57,637 bases of DNA from Pseudomonadales bacterium (GTDB lineage Bacteria; Pseudomonadota; Gammaproteobacteria; Pseudomonadales; Azotimanducaceae), in contig JAJECH010000039.1 of the NCBI GenBank assembly GCA_022822135.1, forward strand, positions 1 through 57,637, in the 5' to 3' direction. Below, piece by piece: positions 34,194 through 42,130 of this stretch (within the stretch, counting starts at the first letter, position 1; every line of letters starts with the position of its first letter). Made by a program: the position numbers and the translations under genes. The notes beneath the pieces are model-generated. The model was given only the letters and a program-made list of their open reading frames with translations, was not told the origin of the DNA and did not search any database.

Positions 34194-34766
34194 GTGTCGG
34201 AAAACCCTTACGCGTCGAGCGCTACACCGTTGACGCAAGGCTCGAAGCACCCTCCTGAGATTGTCCTTGCGTCCAGATTCAAACGCCTAGTTGCGCGTAT
34301 CGTCGATGCTCTCATAGAAGGACTCGTCTTCTGGATATGCGGATTTCTGATTCCCGGGATGCGAGATACTCGAACCGAGACTATGGAAAATGCAATACCA
34401 ATTCTGGAGAATTCCGAGCTCGAACCTTGGTTAGCGTTCATCCTTCCCATCTTCTCCATCGAGAGTCTCGCATTCTGGGTTCTCACTATCATGATCACGT
34501 TTGTATGCCAAGCCTATCTGTTGGCTCGTTATGGTCAAACGATTGGAAAACGGATGCTAAAAATCATGATCGTGAACGAACATGGTTACCGTAAACCGAC
34601 TCTAAACAGATCCTTTTTCGTGAGAGAGTGTGGAATCTACCTACTGGAATGGGTTCCATTTTTGCCATTTCTCGATTTACTATGGATTTTTGGCGAGTCC
34701 CGTAAATGCCTACACGACCACTGGTCTCGAACGATCGTGATTGACACAATTAACTCGACGGATTAA
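34194..34766 (+). CDS. RDD family membrane protein, tandem paralogue A
   Basis: A 190-residue protein starting at GTG, with a short cytoplasmic lead (SENPYASSATPL), then FKRLVARIVDALIEGL, membrane segments, and Y-G-Q-T-I-G-K-R-M-L-K-I-M-I-V plus KCLHDHWSRTIVID, the RDD core. It is closely similar to the next gene, which begins 2 bases after its stop, so the two arose by tandem duplication. The family is proposed to carry ions or compatible solutes in some bacteria, but no function is settled. Confidence 0.86.
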   Translation: MSENPYASSATPLTQGSKHPPEIVLASRFKRLVARIVDALIEGLVFWICGFLIPGMRDTRTETMENAIPILENSELEPWLAFILPIFSIESLAFWVLTIMITFVCQAYLLARYGQTIGKRMLKIMIVNEHGYRKPTLNRSFFVRECGIYLLEWVPFLPFLDLLWIFGESRKCLHDHWSRTIVIDTINSTD

Positions 34767-34768
34767 AT

Positions 34769-35332
34769 ATGTCTGACAATCCTTACGAAGCATCCGCTAC
34801 ACGCCTAACCGGTGGTCCCACCGAACAAGGTGACGTCGTGCTCGCATCCAGGTTCAAACGATTAGTCGCACGGATTATTGATGGGATATTGTCCACTCTC
34901 TTATTCGTGTTGTGTTTATATCTCATCCCCGGGATGTGGGATGGCTATATGACACAACTAAGTCCCACGCCCGTAGCTGAAAGTGTGTCGTCGTTCGACG
35001 TTTGGCGGCAACTATTGTTCGTGTATGACTTATCAATCGATTCCGTTCTCCAATTCATACTCAGTCTCGCCGTCTTATTTGCACTTCAAGGGTATTTCCT
35101 AGCACATTACGGCCAAACGATTGGAAAAATGGCACTGAATATAAAGATCGTAGACGAAGAAAACCACGAGAAACCCTCTCTCACACGATTATTCGTAATA
35201 AGAGAGTGTGGTATGACTGTATTTGGGATAGTCACGATTCTTGCTTTCGTTGATGTCTTGTTGATATTCGGATCTCGACGTAAGTGCATTCACGACTACT
35301 GGTCTCGTACGCTGGTCGTTCAAGCCAGCTAG
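34769..35332 (+). CDS. RDD family membrane protein, tandem paralogue B
   Basis: A 187-residue copy related to the preceding gene: identical LASRFKRLVARI and YGQTIGK stretches, diverged middle loop. Like paralogue A it carries the C-terminal KC-x-HDYWSRTLVV. It ends the plus-strand envelope operon; the next 840 bases hold only IS debris and the rne leader. The pair probably forms a heteromer or was kept for dosage (inference). Confidence 0.86.
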   Translation: MSDNPYEASATRLTGGPTEQGDVVLASRFKRLVARIIDGILSTLLFVLCLYLIPGMWDGYMTQLSPTPVAESVSSFDVWRQLLFVYDLSIDSVLQFILSLAVLFALQGYFLAHYGQTIGKMALNIKIVDEENHEKPSLTRLFVIRECGMTVFGIVTILAFVDVLLIFGSRRKCIHDYWSRTLVVQAS

Positions 35333-35467
35333 TACGCTGAAAAAGAAGCCCTTCGCTGCATTTAGTTCAGATTCACCCGACTTCTGCCGGATCGAGGTGA
35401 TTCATTTGCTTATTCAGGGCTAGGTGCGGAGATCCATCCGAGTCATCTAGCGGCAACGTATCCAAAG

Positions 35468-35759
35468 AGCCGTAAAACCCCGTCATCCATGTCGGGGGTA
35501 TAAGGCGTAAAACACGATATCTTTGTGAAGTTTCGCCACGCCCTAAGACGTGTTTTAAACACATTTCGCAAGGTGCATCTGACGAGAACCAAGCAGATTT
35601 TGAGCGAGTGAAGGACATTTTGAAGGCGCTTTGAAGTTAAAGACAGCAGGTTTGTCCGTCTCTGTCTGTGGAGGCTTGCGTAAGACCGACGATCGGTTGG
35701 CAGCAGCCTACGAAGCAGGAAGCCCCCAATTGTCAGCCGGGGTTGGAGCCGAAAATTAG
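35468..35759 (+). mobile_element. IS200/IS605-type (TnpB) element remnant
   Basis: It begins with CCGTAAAACCCCGTCAT, a hairpin CCCCGTCAT/ATGTCGGGG (one mismatch), and TATAAGGCG, the same layout as the remnant at 13196. The following 160 bases align with that copy, sharing CTGACGAGAACCAAGCAGA and GCGCTTTGAAG. The rest encodes a TnpB-like C-terminal tail of a different type. No right-end hairpin of the 13509 kind was found. The right boundary is therefore only the stop of the vestigial frame. Confidence 0.6.
35646..35759 (+). pseudogene. TnpB C-terminal remnant
   Basis: One frame reads AGLSVSVCGG then RLAAAYEAGSPQLSAGVGAEN and stops at TAG 35757-35759. Tails of the form G-L-x-V-S-A-C-G-G...EAGS are common in IS605-group TnpB proteins. 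The catalytic core is missing. The assignment rests on a short stretch plus the related left end. Confidence 0.5.
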
Positions 35760-36175
35760 TAAAATAGCCATAACGATAGGAACGTCGCCAAGTTTGCTGC
35801 GTCCATCAATAAGGGGTTGTAAAGAAACCAACCCACCATTTTTACCGATGAATGGGATTTAGACTTTCATCGCGTTGGTACTGTGTTAGTCGACTTTTAA
35901 GTGACAGTCGACATACCTCCGTAAAACAAGCCTTGTCGCTCATCGAAAGACGTTCAAGGGTATCGCGTTAGAAAAGTCTGATACCACGAAGAACAAAATG
36001 TCTGCTGTCCCACACATCATGCACAAGTCCGACATGGGCGGTGCGATAGCGCATTTGGTATCGATCACCTGACCTACGTTTCAGCTAATCATCTGCAAAC
36101 CATTGCAAATCAAATACCTTAACCACGTTCTCGGGACGTATCCATTCATCCCACCTACTCAGGAAGAAGTTGGGC
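35760..36175. other. leader region upstream of rne
   Basis: 416 bases without a recognisable gene. It ends with AGGAAG before the rne ATG. In Escherichia coli the rne mRNA has a long 5' leader with hairpins through which RNase E controls its own message; the length here allows the same, but I could not identify homologous hairpins by eye. Confidence 0.4.
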
Positions 36176-39046
36176 ATGAAACGAATACTCATCAATGCGG
36201 AACTACCTAATGAGGTCCGCGTTGCTTATCTAGAAGACGGCAAGCTAGTCGACTTCGAAATTGAATCTAGTACACAAGCCTCCGTCAAAGGCAACATCTA
36301 CGTCGGCGTTGTAACCGCCGTCAAAATAGACCTAGAAGGTGCATTTGTAGATATTGGCGAAGAACGTCACGGCTTACTCGCATTTAGCAAAGCTGGTGGT
36401 CGCGGATCCCGCGAGACGAGAGGCCAACCCTCAGAAGAACCAACCGAGATAGAGCACCCGGACCTGCAAGTAGGACAAAAGATCCTCGTCCAGGTATTTC
36501 GCGAAGCTCGCGGTGAGAAAGGTTCCGCCCTGTCGATGGAATTGTCGCTTCCGGGTCGATTCATCGTCTTAAAACCAAATTCAAACGTTCGCGCTGTGAC
36601 TCGCAATGTGTCGGAAGTTCAACGCATGCGTCTACGAGAGCTTGGCAATCAGCTTCCGAATGTGGAAGGCGTCGGCTGGATCATGCGAACGACCGCCGTA
36701 AACCACACGTTAGAGGAGATCACGAGCGACTTCCATCGGTTGATGAATCTCTGGCGCAATATCCAACGAGCATACGAGGAGAATCAGCAACGCGCACCGG
36801 TACTCGTGTTCTCAGACAACACGCTAATGCAGCGGGTCTTACGCGATCGACTGCGTCGTGACGGAACGAAGGTCATCGTCGACGACCCCAGTCTGTATAG
36901 GGAATCTCGGAACTACGCGTCCGATTTCATGCCGGAACTACGAGATCAAATTGAGCATTACCGGGGCGATCGGCCAATATTTGATACGTTTCGGGTTGAA
37001 AACGCTGTTGCCAGCATATTCTCGCGAAAAGTCACGCTACCGTCAGGTGGTGAGTTGGTTTTCGATCCGACCGAAGCTTTGCTTTCGATTGACGTTAACT
37101 CCGCTAAGAACACGAGCGGCGAGACGCTAGAAGAAACGGCTCTTCATACCAATCTCGAAGCTGCCGAGGAGATTTGTCGTCAATTGATGATACGAAATAT
37201 CGGTGGCTTAGTCGTTGTTGACTTCATTGACATGCTAACTGAAGGTTACAACGAGCAGGTGGAGCAGGTTGTAAGACAGTGTTTAGCGAGAGACACGGCG
37301 AATTCCGAGTCCTCAGTAATCTCCGAATTCGGCTTGATGCAACTAAACAGACAACGTCGTAGACCCTCCATATATGACACACATTTCGAGGAGTGCGAAT
37401 CGAGCCAAGGAGTCTTCGTAAAGCGTACCGAGACAAATGCAAACCAAGTCTTAAGAAAACTCTCGTACCTCATCCACGATCCTTCGCGTCAAGATAACCA
37501 ATATCTTTGCAGGGTTCCAGATGACGTCGCTTTTTTCATTCTCAATAAGGAGCGTCAATATCTCCGTGATATTGAACTCAATACCCGAAAGCAAGTGATC
37601 ATCATTGCTGACGCTACCTTGACCAACGGTACATTCGACATTAAGTCAAGACGTGTAAAAGGGATTGACTACGAAGGAGGATCGAACCTCGAAGAATTGA
37701 TCCACGAGTCCCGTCAGGACACACTAAGCAAAGACCGCCCCGAACTGCCCGAGGAACCCCGCGCTAATCCGCAACCGCTGGTCTCACCGGTTGGAAATAT
37801 GAAGACCAAAAAGAAGAAGCAGAAGAGCAGTACGAAAGCGGCCGTTCACGATAAGAAAAAGCCGCAAAAAAGCCGTAAACAGAAACACAAGAGTAGCCCT
37901 CTATCTAGGTTTTTTACTTCGATTTTCGGTACTGATGAGAAAAAGCCAAAGAAAGGTAAGAAGACGCAAAGTACAGGTCAAAAGCAACGTCAGGCGAAAT
38001 CCAATCGTCGCCCCAAATCTACTTCTAAAACCCAGGGACAGGGACGAAACCTTTCGTCGAGCGAGAGATCGCGAAGCGATAGGAGCAAGAGTGAACAACG
38101 AGGTAAAGAAAAATCTGCGAAGCGCGAAAAGAGACCTCCACGCGCAAGTTCGCAATCGAACTCACCGGCAAGAGCACCGAGACGGGAAAAAACGCCAACT
38201 CGCGAGAAAAGTACGCGACCTGATGTACGTACCACGAACGACGACTCACGTCGAAACAAAGCACCGAGCGACAACGTACGACGAGCTGCCGATCTGAAGC
38301 AAAGTGCCGATGCAGTAAAAAGCGAAGAGCGTAAGACGCAAGATCAAGATAGCTCGAACCAGAATCGTCGTGCGCCTCGAAGTTCACGAACCGTAGGTCC
38401 GAGCTCCAAGAATTCGACGCAAAAACAACGTGGTCGACAACAATCTGCGCCGAAACCTGCTCAAGACAAAAATGTGCGCGAACAGGATAACGAACAGTCG
38501 GAGGGAATACACGCTGAATCATCAAGCCAGCCTCAAGATCGTTCCAAACATCGGAGTGCTAAACCGTCTAACGATCCGCAGCCTAGTTCCACAGCTCAAA
38601 CCAGTTCCGAAACGGATTCATCTACCCCAGATGGACGTGACGAACAAAAACCACCCGTTGCGCCGAACAAACTACAACCGATGTCAATGGACGAAGGAAA
38701 TCCCGCAGTCGAACATGAGACAGATGCGTCGAAGCCTCAATTTGCAGCGAATGATCCTAGATCCAATACAAAGACACAGACCGACGAGAATCCTCCGACG
38801 TCGCCGAACCTGAACTCAAACCCGTCGACATCGAAGGAAAGATCTTCGGCAGATGAAACCTCGTCTCAGCCGCCGGCTGAATCTACAGATTCGCAGACAT
38901 CCTTTGCGCCGCCAGATAAGAGCCCGCAAGAATCACAACAAGCGGCACAGAGTGCACCGGATCAAACTCCCGATCTTGAAGAAGAGCATTCTGAGTCGCC
39001 TCGTGCTGCGAATGACCCAAGAAGCCGAATAGGTTCTGACGCTTAA
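36176..39046 (+). CDS. rne: ribonuclease E
   Basis: 956 residues from ATG 36176 (AGGAAG upstream; a TTG two codons earlier is less likely since the family starts MKR). The N-terminal half has the S1 domain (about 37-120) and the DNase-I-like catalytic centre with Asp306 (SIDVNSA) and Asp349 (VVDFIDM), aligned to E. coli Asp303 and Asp346. The Zn-link motif C-P-x-C reads C407-E-S-S410, so the second Cys is lost. From about residue 540 the protein is a long disordered Lys/Arg/Ser/Pro/Gln tail for RNA and degradosome partners; NDPR occurs twice (859 and 946), a short motif described in Pseudomonas RNase E. It converges on murB with a 4-base overlap. Confidence 0.95.
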   Translation: MKRILINAELPNEVRVAYLEDGKLVDFEIESSTQASVKGNIYVGVVTAVKIDLEGAFVDIGEERHGLLAFSKAGGRGSRETRGQPSEEPTEIEHPDLQVGQKILVQVFREARGEKGSALSMELSLPGRFIVLKPNSNVRAVTRNVSEVQRMRLRELGNQLPNVEGVGWIMRTTAVNHTLEEITSDFHRLMNLWRNIQRAYEENQQRAPVLVFSDNTLMQRVLRDRLRRDGTKVIVDDPSLYRESRNYASDFMPELRDQIEHYRGDRPIFDTFRVENAVASIFSRKVTLPSGGELVFDPTEALLSIDVNSAKNTSGETLEETALHTNLEAAEEICRQLMIRNIGGLVVVDFIDMLTEGYNEQVEQVVRQCLARDTANSESSVISEFGLMQLNRQRRRPSIYDTHFEECESSQGVFVKRTETNANQVLRKLSYLIHDPSRQDNQYLCRVPDDVAFFILNKERQYLRDIELNTRKQVIIIADATLTNGTFDIKSRRVKGIDYEGGSNLEELIHESRQDTLSKDRPELPEEPRANPQPLVSPVGNMKTKKKKQKSSTKAAVHDKKKPQKSRKQKHKSSPLSRFFTSIFGTDEKKPKKGKKTQSTGQKQRQAKSNRRPKSTSKTQGQGRNLSSSERSRSDRSKSEQRGKEKSAKREKRPPRASSQSNSPARAPRREKTPTREKSTRPDVRTTNDDSRRNKAPSDNVRRAADLKQSADAVKSEERKTQDQDSSNQNRRAPRSSRTVGPSSKNSTQKQRGRQQSAPKPAQDKNVREQDNEQSEGIHAESSSQPQDRSKHRSAKPSNDPQPSSTAQTSSETDSSTPDGRDEQKPPVAPNKLQPMSMDEGNPAVEHETDASKPQFAANDPRSNTKTQTDENPPTSPNLNSNPSTSKERSSADETSSQPPAESTDSQTSFAPPDKSPQESQQAAQSAPDQTPDLEEEHSESPRAANDPRSRIGSDA

Positions 39047-40047
39047 AACGAACCGATTACGTCGGGTTCAAGTTCTAACTCAACCGCGAATCGCCGATGA
39101 ATGTCATCGGCGATTCGTGACGCAAGCTCAAGCACACTTCGCGCTGTCGCCTCGCCGCGGTTGACTAAAACTAACGGCTGTCTTGGCCAAACTTCCGCGC
39201 CTTCGTATTGGATTCCTTTCCATCCCGCTTCATCGATCAACCGCGCAGCAGGAACTTTCACTCCGGAAGAATCTGGATGACCATCGATATCAATCCTCTC
39301 GCGCAGAGCGTCGAACGCTGAATCACAAAGAATCGGATTCTTAAAAAAACTCCCCACGTTGCCTACCAATCTTGGATCTGGAAGTTTCCTGCGGCGAATC
39401 CGTATTACCGACTCCGCGATATAGGTGGGTGTGAGCGAAGAGCGCGACCTCGTCGAAACAGCGGCTGCAACGTCTCTGTAGTGAGTGGACAAATCGCGAT
39501 TCCCAAGTCGCAACGTTACGCCACAAATCACAAATCGATCCCGCGACACTGACTTAAAGATGCTATTGCGATACGTGAAGCCACATGCAGAAGCGGGTAA
39601 CGTTCGGAGACAGTGTTGTTCTCGGTCAAACACCTCAATGTCTTCGCAAACCTGATCCAACTCAACACCATATGCTCCGATGTTTTGGAATGGAGCGGCG
39701 CCCACAGAACCAGGAATCAGTGCAAGGTTTTCCAGCCCACCAATGCCGCGGCCAAGTGCATACCGAACGAGCTCATGCCAGTTCACACCAGCGGTGACAG
39801 AAACCAGAACACCATCAGAGGGAGTTTCCGTTACAGATATTCCGTACATGGCGTTTTTAATCACGCGGCCGCGTATTCGAGGCTTGAGTACGACGTTTGT
39901 CCCTTCCCCCAAGATCGTTATCGGTTCGGTCGTGTCGAGCGCTTCTTCGAGCTCTTTGACGTCCCTGACAATAACAAACTCGTCCGCCGTGCACTCAAAT
40001 CCGAAACTGTTAAACGTCTGAAGTGAAGCGTTTCGTTGTAGCTTCAT
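39043..40047 (-). CDS. murB: UDP-N-acetylenolpyruvoylglucosamine reductase
   Basis: A 334-residue MurB, FAD-dependent, making UDP-N-acetylmuramate for peptidoglycan. Visible are the FAD-binding LGEGTNVVLKP and ALIPGSVGAAPFQNIGAYGVE, the Tyr-Arg of GFTYRNSIFK, the catalytic Ser in GNVGSFFKNP, and the C-terminal Glu in VELELEPDVIGS. The YRNSIFK insert marks it as type I, as in E. coli. It is the last gene of the minus-strand block and ends within the rne end. Its start overlaps the AlkB-like stop by one base. Confidence 0.96.
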   Translation of the reverse strand: MKLQRNASLQTFNSFGFECTADEFVIVRDVKELEEALDTTEPITILGEGTNVVLKPRIRGRVIKNAMYGISVTETPSDGVLVSVTAGVNWHELVRYALGRGIGGLENLALIPGSVGAAPFQNIGAYGVELDQVCEDIEVFDREQHCLRTLPASACGFTYRNSIFKSVSRDRFVICGVTLRLGNRDLSTHYRDVAAAVSTRSRSSLTPTYIAESVIRIRRRKLPDPRLVGNVGSFFKNPILCDSAFDALRERIDIDGHPDSSGVKVPAARLIDEAGWKGIQYEGAEVWPRQPLVLVNRGEATARSVLELASRIADDIHRRFAVELELEPDVIGSF

Positions 40048-40619
40048 TACCGAACTTCACGAAAAGACAACACTACCCGCGGTCCAATCAACCGTCGAGT
40101 ACGAACTAGTGTGTGTTTTGTTGAACGAAGGATATCGCCTCGCATGAGTAATAAAGAACCGTGATCCGTCGACACTTTCTCGTCGAAAGAACCGTCGCGA
40201 TTCTTGATTCGAAAGTCACGGACTTCACCTAGACTAATGTTTGCTATAGCCTGGCCCGGTACGAGATCTCGCTCGTCATCGGCATGCCAACCTACATAGT
40301 CGCTACCATCCCGGTATTTGGTTGCGAGTACGTAGTTAAACGGAACACTAAGTTGATCTCGCAGTTCGTTTCGTAACGAATCTAACGGTCGCGTAAAACG
40401 AATAGGTTCAGTTTGACTACCACGATATCGATAACTGCAGCCTTCGTCAGATAGAGCACAAGACAACCGAGGCGCGACAAACGTCTGGCCGAACATTTGT
40501 ACCAACTCTTCTCGCCACGGTAATTCGTGAAGGCAATGGATGAACAAATCATCCGCAACTGATCTGTTTAAGAATCTTGACTCATACTCGAGCTCGTTTG
40601 CGTTCGATGTAATCCTCAC
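40047..40619 (-). CDS. AlkB-like Fe(II)/2-oxoglutarate dioxygenase
   Basis: A 190-residue AlkB-family protein. The iron ligands are H112-x-D114 in GWHADDE and H169 in KHT; the 2-oxoglutarate-binding R-x5-R is R175...R181. Size and the Y-V-L-A-T-K-Y-R-D-G-S-D-Y-V-G-W-H-A-D-D-E run resemble the ALKBH2/3 group found in many proteobacteria, which removes alkyl groups from DNA or RNA bases. It stands where Pseudomonas has ptpA or nothing, between kdsB and murB. It overlaps murB by one base and is probably co-transcribed. Confidence 0.9.
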   Translation of the reverse strand: MRITSNANELEYESRFLNRSVADDLFIHCLHELPWREELVQMFGQTFVAPRLSCALSDEGCSYRYRGSQTEPIRFTRPLDSLRNELRDQLSVPFNYVLATKYRDGSDYVGWHADDERDLVPGQAIANISLGEVRDFRIKNRDGSFDEKVSTDHGSLLLMRGDILRSTKHTLVRTRRLIGPRVVLSFREVR

Positions 40620-40656
40620 TCCTTTGATCTACGACTCAAGAAAAAGAGATGCGTTG

Positions 40657-41088
40657 TTAATCTGAATGGTCGTGTTGTTCTGGTTGAAATCTACCTTTGA
40701 CCATGAAGTGGCCGGTCGACTCGGCAACCAATGTATCGTCGGTGGCTAGGCGGATTTGTCCTTCGATGATCGCTAATGGTCCCCGTCGGTTGATAAGCCG
40801 ACCATATAGCTGAACTCTTTCACCAATTCCTAAAGGGTTCCGAAACCGCACGTCCGCCTTCGCCGTGACGCATGTAAAGCCACGTAGATAGAGCAGATTG
40901 GCCATCACATCATCAAGTAAGCAAAATTGGATGCCTCCATGAGTTACGCCTTCGTAACCCATATATGCTTCGGAAGATTGCCACTCCGCTCGGCAAACAT
41001 CGTTCTCGAGACGGAATCTGATGTTCAATCCACTTGCATTGCCGGGACCACAAACGAAGCATCGATTAGCGGGAACATCCAACCGCAT
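40657..41088 (-). CDS. PaaI-type hot-dog thioesterase
   Basis: A 143-residue hot-dog protein: CFVCGPGNASGLNIRFR at the N-terminus (a motif typical of this subgroup), then YEGVTHGGIQFCLLDDVMANLLYLRG with the HGG and Asp of PaaI-like thioesterases, and V-T-A-K-A-D-V-R-F-R-N-P. It would cleave acyl-CoA thioesters in the cytoplasm. Position among LPS genes suggests housekeeping co-expression rather than pathway membership. Confidence 0.88.
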   Translation of the reverse strand: MRLDVPANRCFVCGPGNASGLNIRFRLENDVCRAEWQSSEAYMGYEGVTHGGIQFCLLDDVMANLLYLRGFTCVTAKADVRFRNPLGIGERVQLYGRLINRRGPLAIIEGQIRLATDDTLVAESTGHFMVKGRFQPEQHDHSD

Positions 41089-41160
41089 GCCGCACGCAAC
41101 TCATTCTTCAATTGAGGTCTTATTATCGGAAAACGCCGTAAGGCAATCGACCGAAATGAC

Positions 41161-41940
41161 CTAATCAAGCCGGCGCGCTGCTAAAACCTTACGTACTCTT
41201 TCTACGTCGTCTTGAGTATCGACTCCGGCAGGAATCGCGATTACACTCTCGGCGACCGCGATTGATATGCCGTTTTCTAGGAGTCGGAGTTGCTCTAGAG
41301 ATTCAGTCCTCTCTAGCCAGCTCGGTTGCAACGTCACAAACCGTCGAAGCGCCCATTGCTTGAATGCATAAATCCCTAAATGGCGATTCCAGGCCTGCCA
41401 GTTCGCAGGTACGTCTTTAGATTCGAATTTCCCTCGTTCCCACGGAATCGGCGCTCTTGAGAAATACAGCGCACGACCTTGAAGATCCACAACTACTTTA
41501 ACCACGTTTGGATTGAAAATGTCACGTCCGTCTCGCATCTTTTCACATAGGGTGGCGACCCCACAGTCCGTTGCCTGTGCAACGAGATCTGCGGCTTGGT
41601 CGATTACGTCAGGCGGAACGAGCGGCTCATCGCCTTGAACGTTTACGATGACGGCTTCTTCTGTGAGATTCACCTCTTCGATGGCCTCCCATACACGATC
41701 CGTACCTGATTGGTGCTTCGCGGAGGTCAGGACTGCCCTCGCTCCTTCGGATGTCACAGCATCTACTATTCTCCGATCATCGGTCGCGACAATCACATTT
41801 GATGCGCGGGAAGCGAGTGCGCGTTCAACGACGTGCTGAATCATCGGCTTGCCGTCTAAGTCGATTAGAGGTTTTCCAGGTAGCCTCGTTGAACCGTAGC
41901 GAGCAGGTATTACAACCGTGAATCCATTGGAACCGCTCAT
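41161..41940 (-). CDS. kdsB: 3-deoxy-manno-octulosonate cytidylyltransferase
   Basis: A 259-residue CMP-KDO synthetase, activating KDO for the lipopolysaccharide inner core. Diagnostic stretches are PARYGSTRLPGKPL (nucleotide binding), IVATDDRRIVDAV, QSGTDRVWEA, VNVQGDEPLVPP, and YFSRAPIPWER. The position fits the lpxK-kdsB-murB order of Pseudomonas-like genomes. The sulfatase gene lies between it and lpxK, with a 190-base gap before the kdsB start. Confidence 0.96.
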   Translation of the reverse strand: MSGSNGFTVVIPARYGSTRLPGKPLIDLDGKPMIQHVVERALASRASNVIVATDDRRIVDAVTSEGARAVLTSAKHQSGTDRVWEAIEEVNLTEEAVIVNVQGDEPLVPPDVIDQAADLVAQATDCGVATLCEKMRDGRDIFNPNVVKVVVDLQGRALYFSRAPIPWERGKFESKDVPANWQAWNRHLGIYAFKQWALRRFVTLQPSWLERTESLEQLRLLENGISIAVAESVIAIPAGVDTQDDVERVRKVLAARRLD

Positions 41941-42130
41941 AGGTTCAAGTCGATCTTTTCGTGTCGAACGAGCGACGTCAAAGGTACATCTACTCTGTCT
42001 TGGTGATTCTGTTGTGCGCGAGCGCAGCGCTGCTCATAGACCAACCAAGGCTGTACCAAGGTCCCGTCGTTTGGAGGTGGAAAAGAACATTGTGGATCGA
42101 GTACTGCGCTCATTGGTCGCGTGTGAAATA

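Noticed and set aside
37900-38300. Long open frames on both strands inside the rne tail
   Set aside because: They mirror the low-complexity Arg/Lys/Ser-rich coding of RNase E and have no motifs of their own.
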